Shown here: in pieces, positions 13,822 through 27,447 of the stretch
Layout of the letters: the number at the start of each line of letters is the position of its first letter
How positions within the stretch are numbered: position 1 is the first letter of the stretch
NCBI GenBank assembly: GCA_024138015.1
Contig: JAMXBB010000011.1
Span: 75,497,386 to 75,561,385 of the forward strand
Source of the DNA: Lumnitzera littorea
Taxonomy: Eukaryota > Streptophyta > Magnoliopsida > Myrtales > Combretaceae
Direction: 5' to 3'
DNA length: 64,000 nucleotides
Notes under the pieces: model-generated
Told to the model about the DNA's origin: nothing
Databases searched by the model: none
What the model saw: only the letters and a program-made list of their open reading frames with translations
Program-made: the position numbers and the translations under genes

Positions 13822-14310
13822 ATTTTTTTGATAAAGCAAGTTAATTTCATTAACACAAGACAGACTACACAATAAGTTTTTAACTTTATACAAAACATTA
13901 CTTTAGCAAGAGCTTACGGGGGATCTATTGATTCTCCGACAGAAGCACAAGGCCTCTTGTCTATATTGGGCAAAGGTTGAACTTGAGAGCTGAGCCCATA
14001 AAAAAGGGGCATCTCATTCTTGCCATACAATCAGCTATTGTGTTGCTTTCCTTAGGTTAGCACTTGAGCTGAGATTCAAGAACCTGTTGCATTCCTTTCC
14101 TGCAAGCATCAAAGTATGCTAGAGAATCTCCCATTTCGACTATTAGGAGAACAGCATATAGGGAGCCATATGGCCATGAGTGAATCAATGTTCTACACAT
14201 TGTATTTTAAACCTCGTTTTAGCATAGGTTTTGATGCCCCGGCATCTAGCCTAAAGTTTTGCAGAAAAGTGTATCTATGTTGCCTAATATATCGAGTACT
14301 CTCTTGCTTT
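13822..14310 (-). mobile_element. LINE-type retrotransposon tail (RNase H end plus 3' UTR), decayed
   Basis: On the - strand one frame near 13,990-14,090 reads KESNTIADCMARM. This resembles the conserved (R)EAN..AD.LA motif at the C-terminus of the RNase H domain in plant non-LTR retrotransposons. Further - strand sequence leads to a GTTAATGAAATTAACTTGC segment and a short A-run at 13,822-13,829, as expected for a LINE 3' end. Stop codons interrupt the frame, so it is a dead fragment. A domesticated RNase H-like gene fragment is the alternative. No target duplication was found. Confidence 0.4.
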
Positions 14311-17300
14311 TAGGTTAATCCATTGGATGAGAAGCAGGGATAAAAACTGATTTCCAAAGACGGGGGAGTTTTTAGAATACGATAACAACCAGGGGAGCAA
14401 ATTCAAATAGAAACTTGAATAGGGATGATGCACCACCGGTTAAGAGACTGTCTTTTTAGCTTACAATTTGCTACTATTCATTGAGGAAACTCTGTAGCTG
14501 CTTAAACGTGCAAAAGTTCACTAACATTAAGCTCTGTCCAGACATATTGTATTGCTGGATACCTTTTGAGGACATGATATGATTCCTGGAAGAAAGAAAT
14601 TTGATTTAAACGTACAGCTCTTTCCAGAGAGGTGATACTGAGGAAGGAATGATACGTGATTGACTTTTAAGAGCTCATTTATATTTCTGCTTGCAGAGAG
14701 ATGCTCAGAGAGAGTCTGTGGGGGACTTTCAATGCGTACTAAGGAAGGAAGAAGACCGAGGTGAACTCCTCTTTTTTTGTGCCGCCAGGGGCATTATTGT
14801 TGTTATTGTTAATGGACAGTTGTTGTATGTACGGCAGGGAAACTACTCTCCCTTGTACTAGCTAGTTATTTCACCGTTTCTATGTGCTAGTGTTTGTACT
14901 GTGTTTCTATTATTAGTTTGTGTGTAATGGCCATAGCCACCATGTAATATTCCCTTATCAATCGCCGAAAGAAAAAAAAAAAAAAAGCCAACTAAATGCA
15001 ACAATTTAACAATAACATAAATGTATTGCTAGAAAATAAAACAGATAAGGAAGAAAAGATCAAGCTTGGATGCTTCCCCCACCTTGTGCCTCTTGCGGAT
15101 ATACAATCATCTTTAATTGAGGACTTGATATACTTTTATTACTTAATATAAACTAGTTCAAAAGCCAATTACACAAGTCTTTACAAACACAATACAAAAC
15201 ACAAACTCAATGGAGTGTCATCACAATAACTAGTAAATATAGCCTCACTAGCATCACACTTATTCCACTCTTTGAAAATTTGTAAATTGATGTACAAGAG
15301 ACAAGAATTGTAATGAGAATATTACAAGGATATTAGATAGCAATTGAGAGCTCTAAAAACTTTTAAATAACTACTTCAAGTTGATTATTTAAAGCCTTCT
15401 CACAAACATAGACTATCGAAGGAGATCATACAAAGTTTGTTACATTAAATGCTGATCAATGGCTATTTTTAGACATGGTGTCTAGATGCCTCCTTAGCTA
15501 GAGTTTAGATGTTAGTGTAACAAAATTTTAGACATGGTGTCTAGATGCCCTTACTTATGGTGTTCAAATGCTAACTAAGTGAAAAATGCCCAATAGCTAA
15601 AATCAGCCAGTACCCAGATGCTATCAACTATGGCGGTTGGATGCCAACGCCTGCTTAGATGTGCATCTATTGAATTTAATAGAGTATAAAGCACAAAGCA
15701 TATATACTACAATCATCACTTCAAAAGTTAATTGTAAGATCACATTACACATGACAAAGTCTAAAAAAATAAGTTTCTCTTGAATTGGTTTTTAAAGATT
15801 TAGCCAAAATTAAACTACATTTTAGTAACTTAATTTTATCATGAATTGAAACTATATTTCATCAAAATCACTTATGGATCTATTAGTTCAACAATCTCTC
15901 ATTTTTTTATGAGGTTAAAACTTTACATACATGCAACATGCTACCCTCAATCTAGTATTCCCCCTTAAATAAGCATTCCTAGGTTAATGAATTTGTAAGT
16001 TTTAAAAGTGGATGTTTAATTTGAGGAAAGGATTTTTAAGAACTAGTTTGAAAATGAGTTGCAAACTAGATTTCCCATTTAAATTCGATATTATAGATTC
16101 AATTTGTTAGTGCAAGATGCTCTAGGAGTTCAAACTCCTCTCCCCCTTTGGCTTCATAAAAAAAAATGATGAGTGAAATGTTAGGGAGTGAAGAGAGAAG
16201 AGAAATATGATTCAAAAACCTGGCATAGCTTCGGTTTAAGCTAAAGGATATGCCTTCCATAAAAAAAAAAAAAAAGACAAAGTAAGAAATTACAATCTAA
16301 TCACGAAGAACCAATCCAACACACATCAATAAGCACCAACCATAAGTCATTCAACTCAACACACTTCAACAAGTGCCAACTACTACTTAATCAGCAAAAG
16401 ACCAACCCAACACATGGAACAAACTCTAAGTACAATGGTAATATCATATTTACAAAAAAAAAAAAAAAAAAAAAAACTTTAAGAGAGATGACTGGTAGTG
16501 TAAATAGAACAAAAGGTGTTAAAGAAAGGTTAGATCACTAGGTATAACGATAACAAAAGAAGGCCATGGGCCATGTCCAAAACAACAAACAATGGAAAGG
16601 AGGGCAACCATCAATTAAGACTTTGGCTCATTGTTGGAAGAGGAAGAAGAAGGATGACGAATGAGGATATGCTACAATGTGGAGGACCATACACATAGCA
16701 ATATTGGGAAGAGATAAGGGTATTTGATCCAAGGTACAGTTGAAGAACAAACCGGAAAGAACTGATGATAAGCAAACTCATGAGTTGCTCTTTAGATAGA
16801 ACACACCAAATAACACTACGAACCTAAGCACTTATTTGATATGATGTGCAAATAACTACTTAGGGTCATTTGCCATTTATTCTTGCTCAATGAACTAGAT
16901 AGAAGTTGATGGGTACTAAGTTTATATACATACATAAGAGCAATAGGATAAAATAAAGTATATTCAAATAGAGGAAGATAATGCATTTCGATCATATAGG
17001 TAATGGGCATTTATACCTAGCCGTTTCAGGGTTATAATAAAAAAAAAACATTGTTACGTTATCATTTTGATAGTAGATAATGAGCTTCGAAATCTATAAA
17101 TAGAGACCTCCTCCTTTTTGTTTAACATATTTGACGATTAAGAAAAATGTTATTACGTTGTCACAATTTCACCCCCAAAGATCAAACGATATTCACATGA
17201 AGAATAATTAAAACATTTTAAGAATTGTCATGTATGATCATAAGTTACCCAAATCAATTATTCCTCCTCCCACATCTATTTGAGATCACATCCCCCCATC

Positions 17301-19353
17301 TTTTATTAGATGAAGACTTCCTTATGGTCATTTGAAGTGTAGTATTACAAAATATGCATGTGATCGATCACTTACCATATCACTCCATACAATGTTACTT
17401 TTATTATTTTTTTTTGGGTCATTTTTATCAAGGATAAAATAGTAAAATAAGCTTCTAAAGCATGTTTTTAAATTTTCAAAGTATTTAAATGGTCAATTTC
17501 AAAGATATAAGGCTAAACACATATAGAGCAAAATAAGAAGATATGTTTGGAATTTATCATAAATAAATTAATGACTAAAGATATTATGATGTATTTGAGG
17601 CAGCTAATATCTACCAAAACATGCCCTTTATATCTTGTGAAATATTATGACGTGATTTATCGTGTTTTGATTAAGATGATGGCATTAAAATAACAAAAAG
17701 AATCTTGTGAATAATTGTATGAAATGAGAATCTATAATGTAAGTATGTAAAATTAAATAGCTATAAATATTTCAACATAAATATGGGATCAGCTATGATA
17801 AAGAAGGGAAAAAAAGGCGCACATACACATAAACTTACTATGAGGGTTTGAATTGCATAACCTTTTTTTTTTTCCCCCTTTACTTGAATAAGGAAATTCT
17901 AAAAATCTCTTAATAATGTGGCCATACGTGGGGAAATGGGTCTTATAGAAATTACTACTCTATCCTATACTATATTTAAGGATTTAAAAAAAATTTGAAT
18001 TGAAACATGCCTTATGACTCGCTTGAAATATTTTGGAACTCGACCTTGTAAAATTATAGGTTCTAAAGCATTTAACAAATCCCATGAGCTTTTTTTTTTA
18101 AGTATAAATTGTAAATATATTCCCTTATATTTGTTTTACTTCAGTTTAAACCTTATTTTTACAAGTAAGCTTTTTAAACACCAAATCATTAGAAAAATAT
18201 GTTTTTGGACTTCTATGCAACCACTTTGTCCTTAAATTTATATACCTTTTGTTATTTTATTTTGCTACTTTATCTAATTATAAATAGTAAAATACGGTCT
18301 AAAAGCCTCAAATTATTAGAAAAATATGTTTTTACACTCTTTATAGCATTTTTATAAGTCAAAATATTAATAGTTTTTTGTATCCAAAATCATGATATTT
18401 ACTTTCTGAGTTGACATCAATTTTTGAAAGTAAATTCTAATATATAAATAATTTTGACAAATACAAAAAATTTATAGCAAAATACAATAAACATGAACTA
18501 CCATGTTGATTTAAATTGAAGATTTGTGATAAAGTTGACTATTACAATCAAGATTGGCTTGAAGTAATAGGTTATAAGTTAGGGTATGCATGTAGAATTT
18601 TTATTAAATCATAATCATTAACGATATTATACAAATTAGTTTGATATGACCTTTTGTGAGCTCTGTGTGAAATTATTATTTTATATTTTAATATGCAGTA
18701 TATATTATAAAAATTTGGAACCGGAACCAACGCTCAGCCCTTGGCACTATAATCAACCATATGGGGACGCGACCGGTTGCTAATTCGTCCGTGGGGGTAT
18801 GGAACTCGTACAAAAATATCCGAATTGCTAGATCAAGTTGGTGTAATATTCTCATCGTCATATCTGTATCATCACTTAAGTTCACTTTCATTCAGTGCAC
18901 CCACCCACGTCATAATAAATCCTAGTCCACTAGTGACTACCGCCATCATTTAAATTACGCCGCATTCTCGGCCCTTTTTCTCTCCCTGTGCCCGTTGTCA
19001 TCAATGCTATGAGTGTGCCCATTTGAAGATTAGATTTTAAAGTTATTCTTTTTCAAAGTTTTGTAAAGTTAAAACGTTGATTAAAATTATTTTTTTAACA
19101 GCTCAATAATTATTATTCTCTAGATTTTTTTAAATATTATATAATATTATTGTCACATAGCCTTTTTTGTTTTTTGTTTTTTTAAATTTTAGACAACTAA
19201 AATTACACTTTTAAGGGACTCCAGAAAAAAATAACTTTAGGAGATCCTATTCCTCTAAAATGATATATATATATATATACACGTTTCCGTATATGAAGCT
19301 AAATCTTTTTTTTTTTTTTTTAAGTACACAAATAAGCTGCATACGCCGTCTAC
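14311..19353. other. Intergenic region
   Basis: No gene is recognised. An A-run at about 14,971-14,985 could be the tail of a small retroposon, but no body could be identified. The 24-bp string TTTTAGACATGGTGTCTAG plus five bases occurs at 15,467-15,490 and again at 15,526-15,549. Other A-runs lie at 16,261-16,275 and 16,456-16,477. Confidence 0.5.
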
Positions 19354-19362
19354 TATATATAA
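19354..19362 (+). promoter_or_regulatory. TATA box of the DUF688-type gene
   Basis: TATATATAA lies 94 bp before the ATG of the DUF688-type gene, a normal distance for a plant core promoter with a short leader. Confidence 0.45.
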
Positions 19363-19456
19363 TAATAGTCATTCAGCAAGAGTGATGATAAGTATAGTAA
19401 AAGCCAGACTGGTCTGGTGGAACAAAAAAGTCTTCTCTTCTCCTTTCACTTGCTAG

Positions 19457-20152
19457 ATGGATTCTTCTTCTTCTGCTCTCTGCAGCACAACTAGAGTGGC
19501 TCCGAAAGAATGTGCCACCAAATCAACTCGAAAGAAACATCATCCACAGTACTCTAGCAGGAGAAGCCCGTCTGTTTCTTCCTCCTCATCTCTCTCTTCA
19601 TCAACTTCCTCCCACTTTGCCGATGAAGCTTTGTCCCCACTAAGTCCTGCCATTCCTCTTCCGTCTTCTGGGGTTCCTTTTTCTTGGGAAAAACTTCCAG
19701 GAATTCCCAAGAAACAAGCATCAAAGAGTAAGGATTCAGATTCAGCAGCGAATCATCTTCTTCTTCCATTGCCTCCTTCCGGTATTCCTACTCCTCCATC
19801 CTCAGGAAGATACAGTTATCAGGAGGAGTCAGCAGGATTCAGAAAGCTGAAGAAGCATCATCACCATTACCATCATCGTCATCATCAGAATAATAGCTTC
19901 CGATGGGATCCATTTCTGGCTGCACTGGTAGAGTGCTCCAAGGATGATCGCCAGGAAACACATGCAGATGGTAATAAGAATGCTAACTATTGGATAGGTC
20001 CCAAAGTTTCAAGGACTACTGGTGACCCATTCGGAATTATCAGTCTATATAGCTCTTGCAAGAGAAGCTGTGCAGTTTCCGAATCCATTATATATCTTCC
20101 ACGATCGAACCGAAGATCCACTTACGACCTCATCAATCGTCACTCCCATTGA
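19457..20152 (+). CDS. DUF688-family protein, function unknown
   Basis: A single uninterrupted frame of 231 residues. The first 60 residues are Ser-rich and basic. Residues 72-85 read GVPFSWEKLPGIPK, the PF.WE..PG.PK core motif of plant DUF688 proteins. A PPSG segment lies at 106-109, a His-rich stretch (about 10 of 14) at 134-147, and DPFLAALVECSKD at 151-163. The tail contains SESIIYLPRS, a second block often seen near the C-terminus in this family. There is no signal peptide and no membrane segment. The ATG follows a TATA box by 94 bp and an AATAAA lies 64 bp after the stop. The family is plant-specific, with no agreed biochemical role. The conserved motif and lack of breaks make it a likely real gene. 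Confidence 0.8.
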   Translation: MDSSSSALCSTTRVAPKECATKSTRKKHHPQYSSRRSPSVSSSSSLSSSTSSHFADEALSPLSPAIPLPSSGVPFSWEKLPGIPKKQASKSKDSDSAANHLLLPLPPSGIPTPPSSGRYSYQEESAGFRKLKKHHHHYHHRHHQNNSFRWDPFLAALVECSKDDRQETHADGNKNANYWIGPKVSRTTGDPFGIISLYSSCKRSCAVSESIIYLPRSNRRSTYDLINRHSH

Positions 20153-20215
20153 ATCTGTGGTGGCGTCGCGGGGGTTCTGTATCATCAGTAATAGACACTA
20201 AAGTGTTCATCTCAC

Positions 20216-20221
20216 AATAAA
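20216..20221 (+). terminator. Poly(A) signal of the DUF688-type gene
   Basis: AATAAA lies 64 bp after the stop codon and is followed by TTG- and T-rich sequence, as expected for a plant 3' end. Confidence 0.4.
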
Positions 20222-23200
20222 GCTGTAATATTGCTTTAGTTGTTCTCTACATACCGCATCTTACGTTTTAAAGTTTTTACTTTTATTTTATTTTTTGAAA
20301 TCTGAATCTCGTTTGTCGGTTTGATAATTCAAAGTCATATAACGACAAGCACAGGTACGTGTCAACGAGCACATAAGTTATTGTAATATAAGCATCAGCC
20401 AAGACAGCTATCAACCACAGTCCACAGTTTACGATCGCCATGTTTTGTAAATGATGTCTGTATGTGTGTGTGTGTGTGTTTTTTTTTTTTTAATTAATGT
20501 TTTTAAATGGGTTATGTTTTACTATAATTTCTCCCCAATCTTCTCTCGTTTTCCATCAATTTTTCATTTCTGATTCTTGAATATATAAAAATCGATAGGA
20601 CCTATCCATCTTCATCTATGTATTAATTATATATATCGAAATTGCTGTATTTCATGTGCTGATCTTGATTATTTTAATAGTATGAGTAAATCTTACAAGA
20701 CTCCATGTGTGATTCACATCGCGACTACTCTAGTTAAAAAACAAATATTAGTAAGACCCATTGTTGATTTATTTATATTAGCATAGTCCACAAAATTAAT
20801 TAATTTGTTAGGCAGCGTTGAAATGGAGGTGAGAGGTTGTTGATCTACTCTGATGTCTGATCCCTCTCATACGTACACCAGATTGTTCAGATTCCCTTTG
20901 TCTAATATTGCACACGCAATGGCATAACACGCTCAATTATTTGCCTTTCCGTATGAATTCAATAAATTATGTTCCTTTTGGGCCAAGCTTAATTTTTTTT
21001 TTGTCCTTTTTAAATTGGATAATGTCACGTCTTTATTTCTCTTCTCCCAAAGTTTCCGAAGAAAACTGCTTTCTACCATATATGTACCATCAAAATAAAA
21101 TTATAGGCTGAATTGACTGCTTTTTAAAGGAACAACGCCTGCAATTATCATCTTAAAGCGCTGAAACTAAATCCAATCTGTAAACTAGAGGGATATTTCT
21201 GAAGACTGCCAGAGTGAAAGAAAGATACTGGATTTCTTATATGTCACATTTACAACCCTTATTTGTATTAGTATATAATAGTTAAAAATTTTCGAAACTA
21301 AAGTGTTAGTAATAGAATCTATTTCATTTAATACAGTATCAAGTCAATTATTTGTATTAGTACATAATAGTTAAAATTTTTTAAAATTGATATTGTTACC
21401 CGATTTGAGATTTATTGATCGATGAAATATTACTGAAATTTAAAAAAAAAAATCAAATGATAAATTAACCTAGAAAAATAATTGCAAGTGTATATTTTCA
21501 TAAAATACTAATGTAATATTGTATAAGAGAAAAACATTAATGGTACCAATATTTTTCAAGTGGTATAAGTGTGTAGTATTTAAATGAGAATTTGGATCAT
21601 TTTATAGTAGATAATCTTTAAAAGGTGTCATTATAATTTTTGCAATCCAATTTAGTGGTATTAAAGCTGGTATATCGTCTCAGGGAATTTAATTTGACCT
21701 TAAAAATATATGATATATGTGGTTCCGCAAGGATCTCTATCAATTTCTTCTCCAACATGATAAATACGGAAAAACTTATTAAATCCAATATGTTAAGTAT
21801 GATTCAATACTATAACGTCAAGAGAGTCGTCGATACATAACATTGATTATAATCAATGTCTGGCTGATGTAAGAAATTGGAAACTACATTACCAAATTGC
21901 CAAACTTAACCATGCATCACACATTCTACGGTTAGTGGAATTGGTGAGGTTGTCGGTGGATACAGGCCACGTTAGAGGAAAATATTTTTATGCTTCTTTT
22001 CACCAATTTCATTTGTTGAAAGATACAGGTATCGATCGACAATTGCTAGATAGGGAAAATAACAGTAATCCATTACTGGGACCCATAAATTAAATGTGTT
22101 GGATATTATAATAATAAATCTTTAGAAAAACAAAAAAAAAAAATAATCGGATTTAGATATTCTTTATTTAGTATTTCCTCAATTTCCCTCAATTTATATA
22201 AATCAATATTAAGATTGTTTAGATTTTTAAAATATCATGTATTGTCATTATTACTTCATCCTATGTTTTATAATCTCAGTCATTAATTATACATAATAAC
22301 ATTTTAAAAGAATAAATTAAAGAAAATTGAAAATAATAAATAGAGAAGATCTATTTTCCAAAAATCAGCTATGATATATATAATATAGTCCTATCTATAT
22401 CTTATCATCCCAAGTGGGAAATGGAAAATTTTACAAGAAAAGATAGAGATTTAGCTGCATATCCCAGTGCACAGCTGATAACAAATGATTCTTGGAAAAT
22501 AATTAGAGAATTTGTTGAATTAGTTAGAAATTAGTATTCGCAAGCTAATGTTATAGATAGCTATTAAAAAGCGTAAAACATTCATTGATAATTGTCAATT
22601 CTAGAAATCTTTCTTTCTTTTTCTATTTGTTTCATTAAAGGGTACCTCGTCTTAACAAAAGGTACACAGCCATAAACCGAAGCTATGACTGCATCATTTT
22701 TGTGCTTTTACAAAGAGCTTCAGGAACACAATTTCCAGATTAAATTTCAAAGATGGAATTGAACAAGGGAATGCTTAGATCATTTTAACAATCTTTACAG
22801 CAAATCGACGTTATATGGATCAAATGCAAAAGAATCAGAATCCTCGTTCAAGCATTTACAATATACCATTCCGAGATTCATTTATTTTCTAATGATTCAG
22901 AGTTTCATTCAATTTCTAAGTCCTTACTCAAGGTAATCAAAATGTAAATAAATACCCAAGCTGTGGAAGGCATTTGTTGTAATGGATTTCCATAGGATAA
23001 AATTTCTTTGATTTTTATTAGATTCATGGTGAACAATGCATCAAAGTTAAGTTTTACACACTCAGTCAAACTATACATCTCAATACACAATTTTTTGACC
23101 CACCTAATTCTTTTCATTGTTTTTCCACCAAATTTTTATCACTTCAATTTGCTAAAGTGCACACATATTCCATTCCTCTTTTACGCTCTCCTCATTATAT

Positions 23201-25129
23201 ACCTTCTATTTCCTTTTATGACAACCTTAACACCCATTTCTCCTGCTATCCACATTAACACTTGAAATGTTAGCAAACAACAAGAGTAAAAGAAGGGTGG
23301 GGTAGCGTAGGAAGAAGTCAACGTCAAGAAACCGCCAGGGTGAAAAAATGCCGACAATTCAAGAAAATATCATTATCAAGAATCAAGATGGAGCAAATGC
23401 GATATCCATTTTTTTGTGGATGAACATTCGAAATTTTCGCTTGTTGAATTAGTCAAGGGTAAGAAAGAAGGAAAAATCAAGCATGAAAATGTGGCTAAGA
23501 TATATTCAGACAGCCTTGAACAGTAGCCTATTACTCTGTATTCATTGTTGCATGATCAGCGGTTGCCGATTGCACATTTCATGAGTCCACGGATTTTCTA
23601 GAACACGATGCTTAGAAAGCAAGATGACAAGACCAAGATTAGCAAAATTAAGAGCTTCTAATTTTATTGGATAGCATTATTTAAAGCTTATTTTTACTTT
23701 TCTTCCCTTGTTTGAATTAGGAAACAAAACTTTAGATTTTTATATGTAAATATGCCATGATCTCAATTTATATAATTACAATGTCTATGGAAGCTTACCT
23801 CAATCCATCGGAAAACTGTTCTTCAAAGGTTCACTCTTCAGGCCTTGTATTATAATATAAGAGAAGTATTTTTGTTTTAAACGTATTATCTGTTTTTAGT
23901 TCATGTGTTGTTCCGAGTTTTATAAATTCCTTCTATTTTTAGTTATCAAATATTTGTGAAATTGATGATTATTGAACTTGGTTGCATATAAATTTCAAGG
24001 TGAATTTCACAATTTGATTTTTTAATAGAAAAAAAATTATGGGCATATTTTATTTCATCCTATGAGTGTCAAAACACATTCTGCTACAAGGAAAATGATG
24101 TAAAGTTAAAAGTTTATTCATCAAAATTTAAAGTCAAATTACAGTTTTATTCTTGAAATTATTGGTCAAACACATATTCACCTTAAAACTTTCGACACTT
24201 GAATTTACATCCCAAAAAATATAAAAAATGCCACAAGCCCTAAGTCCTCTCTAAAACCCCCGAAATTATTATATTCATCTAAAGATTACTAGAATCTTTA
24301 GGACAATATATTGATATAAAAATATATTTTCAAAAACTATAGAAAAGTGACTTTATTTTTATTTTTTTGGAAATTTGGATAATTTGAAATTATTAAAATG
24401 TAAATCAAGAATAATATTGAATTTAAGGTGTATTTGTTCCTTAATACTTTTATAAGATTATATTAATCTCTCAATGAAATAGACTAGGTAAGTTGAATTT
24501 CCCTTCTTAACAATTGTAACAATATAGTAGTTAAAAAAAGAAAAGGCATGTTCATTCAGTTTTGAGAATTTTATTATCATAAACTAGATTATGTTGTAAC
24601 ACAAAATCTAATTCAAATCATGGAGGGTATAAGAAAGCATGTCATCGATTTGAATCGATTCAATAAGGTATTTAATGCTCAAACCTTATAAATTCAACAA
24701 CGAACATATTAATTAAGATCAAAAGAACTTATAAACAACAAACAAAACCGAAAAATCCAACGTATTAATTAAGATTGTGTGGGGTAGCTAGTGTAGATTG
24801 AATTTATCAAGGAATGGTATTCACCGCTTAGGACAAATGGACCATAGAACTGTAGTGGAATTATAGGCCAGATGATACATTAAAGAGATATTGTAGACTT
24901 AGAATAGTAGCGAAGGATGCCGAGATGCATAGATTGCATATTGGAAACTTAATATGTGATTGAAGGACAATAATAAATACAGGAAGGGTACGGAAAATAA
25001 TTAATATTTAATGTTAGGGTCAATTTTGGAAAATTTAGGGTTACTAGGAAACCCAAACTATAAATAGTTATTTTAGTCTTCTAAAGTTACTTTCCTAATT
25101 TTTTTTTCAATTTATCCCCTTAAGATGTA
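20222..25129. other. Intergenic AT-rich region
   Basis: No gene is recognised. Notable items are a (TG)n plus T-run at about 20,462-20,491, a partly repeated TTGTATTAGTA.ATAATAGTT string at about 21,263 and 21,354, and a perfect 20-bp palindrome at 21,840-21,859. A stretch near 23,320-23,525 has a partly open frame but resembles nothing I know. Confidence 0.5.
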
Positions 25130-26150
25130 CTTATATAAAATCAATGGTTGATATTATAAAAAAAAATATAACATCATTTGGTAGTTCCATCACCTAATAT
25201 TTAGTGGCTATTACGATCCTATAAAGATCTGATTAGAACTTTTCTTATCAAGGTATTATTTGTTTTAACATGGAACGATGCATAATTTTATCCTTTGGTG
25301 TAGCAGTTTTCTACAAAATCACCTATCTTAAAATTGACTTAGCTTGAGCACCACTTCCTTGTTTTTGACGTGCTACTTATAGGGATATTTTAGAGTTTCG
25401 CAAAACTTCAGGCCGCTACATTAAAAAGCATCTTGAGGATTATAGTTCAATTACCTAGTATTTACAAAGTGTTACGATCTACTCCTTTATAGAACTGATA
25501 TCCTTATTAATTTTGTTACATAGGTTCAGCACCACCACCAAATAAGAATTCCACCCTTTCGGTTAGTGAATTGTTTTGATAGCATCTGCAACAACTTAAC
25601 TGAAATCCCCCCCATAGATGTATTATCTACTTTGGCGTAAAACGTGGCACGATATTGTCCTTTAGTGTAATAGCATCTCAAAAGGTCACTCGTCTTTAAG
25701 TTGATCTAACTTGAGCACATTTAACTTTAGAATTTCGACATACTCCAAGCTGTTACATTAAAATGTACCTCAATAATAGTTCCATCAGTTAATATTTAAG
25801 GGTTGTTACAATTGACCCCTCTATAAAACTGACGTCCTCATTAGTTTTACTATATAGGTCTAAAACAACCATTAGATAAAGCCTTCATTTTATTGGTAGA
25901 TTATTCTGATATCACTTGTAGCGACCTAACTAAAACTCCTTTGGTTGAGGTATCATCCATTTTGATATGAAGTGTTACAAGGTATTATCTTTTAGTGTAA
26001 TAGTTTCCCAATAAGTAACTTATCCTAAAATTAACCTAACTTAAATATACTTAATTTTGAAGTTCTACCGAACTTTAAACTGCTACACCAAAAAACAACT
26101 TGATAATTAAAGTTTCGTCACCTAATATTTAAGGAGTATTACATAAAAGA
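25130..26150 (+). repeat. Tandem array, about three units of ~335 bp
   Basis: The string (C)CTAATATTTA...TTAC recurs at about 25,195, 25,455, 25,789 and 26,119. The last three are spaced about 335 bp apart, and the first interval is shorter. Between them the order of motifs is conserved: TTTAGTGTAATAG, then ATCTTAA.TTGA..TAACTT, then GCTACA..AAAA.CA.CTTGA. One unit starts TGTAGCGACC and ends GTATTACA, which resembles the TG..CA ends of a small LTR. Another single unit lies at 38,790-38,995. Confidence 0.6.
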
Positions 26151-26690
26151 TTATTAAGAAAATAGTATCTAAATAATAAATATAATAAAAATACTATGAA
26201 ATAAATAAAATATGTTTTTTAATCTCTCTTTTGAAAGAACTAAAAGGAATATATGTGGTAGCTTCACACCACTAAATTTAGATAATGGCTTCATAGCATT
26301 TATAATTTATATAGTTTTACATCACATGCTTAAATTTAGATGGTCTCACATCACTAATGAGAGAAAAGACATCATATCAATTTATAAACTAATTTTACTC
26401 AATATTAAGTCACTCTCTCATAAAGTCGGCATCATGACATGTAACATTTTAGGAAACTGAATCTTAATGAAAATATAAAATAAAATATTTGATATATTAC
26501 AAAGATAATAATATAATTAACCTAAAAACAAGAAACTAAATTTAATTAAACAAAATATAATATTAAAATCATATCTAATGAAACAAAATAAAATCTTGTT
26601 AACAAATTTCTTGGTCTACATCAATTCCTCTCACGTAAAAAAAATTCATTCTTGAATCTCTTAGATTTTCTCTAAATCTTCCTTGATTAA
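26151..26690 (-). mobile_element. PPT and LTR of a Ty3-type element, - orientation
   Basis: Read on the - strand, 26,690-26,630 gives GATTTAGAGAAAATCTAAG, then a GTGAGAGGAA polypurine tract, then an AT-rich block starting TTGATG at about 26,626 and running to about 26,151. The same order and much of the same sequence is found on the + strand at 39,080-39,615, including TTCATTAAGATT and AAAATTAGTTTAT. I read this as the 3' end of a relic Ty3-type element facing left. The LTR would be about 475 bp. Confidence 0.5.
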
Positions 26691-27447
26691 ATTGCAATTT
26701 GTAGAAACCAATCCTAAAACCATGATATAGCAGCCCTTCAATATTTCTTGACTTGAAAAGAGTCAAGTTGTTGAGTGAATGTAGTGCTTATTCCGATCTT
26801 TCAAAGTGCCTTGGGCCTCCTCTTTTTTCTCTAGTCACAATTGCCATATTTTCCTTTAGATACTTTAAATCTCTATGTTTGAAATCTATTACAAACTCAT
26901 AGAATTCACTGTTTTAATTAATTTTCTTTTTGGTTTTTCTAGAATTATCATGAACTTAAACAATAATGATAGGAATCAACTTCTTGGACTAATCATATAC
27001 AGCCAAGCTAAAAGACTACAAGGACTCATATGGTGAATACTAGCTTGAAACCCCATTTAAGATGATGATTCCTATTCCGATCTCTATTTTTTACACTATT
27101 GTCGACTTGAGCATCGAGCTCTTATAAGTTCCAACATAGTTTTTAAGCTGTGAAGTAATCATGCCAACCAACCGAGCAACCATATCTATTGTCATGCTCA
27201 TAACATGATCTAGATAGCTCTTGAGTAGACTACCATTAGACCTCTGTTAGAGTTGAGTTGCTAAGACACCTGACCAAGAAAGGTTTAAAGTGTTCCTCAT
27301 AGCCCGAGCTCTAACTTGAACCCAACAAAGTCAGCTTTGATCAATGTCACCCTTCTAACTTCGTCCAAGTAAGATCCTATGACTACCAAGTAGCCTTAGC
27401 ATTCATTACAACATAGCTAACCACATTGCAAGCCTCTAACCACCCCT
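26691..27447 (-). mobile_element. Probable internal remnant of the - strand Ty3-type element
   Basis: This lies directly behind the - strand polypurine tract and ends where the 27,448 LTR begins. No protein motif could be read with confidence in any frame. It is called on position only. Confidence 0.25.

Noticed and set aside
14930..14985. Processed retroposon ending in an A15 run
   Set aside because: The A-run is clear, but no body, pol III boxes or flanking duplication could be identified.
15467..15549. 24-bp direct repeat as a transposon target duplication or att site
   Set aside because: The copies are only 59 bp apart and enclose nothing recognisable. A local duplication is the simplest reading.
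16090..16140. tRNA-like GAGTTCAAACTCC segment
   Set aside because: It resembles a T-arm, but no acceptor stem, D-arm or anticodon arm can be folded around it.
23320..23525. Partly open + frame with Lys/Val-rich sequence before a stop at about 23,525
   Set aside because: It could be an old pseudo-exon, but I recognise no family and found no supporting splice sites or continuing exon.
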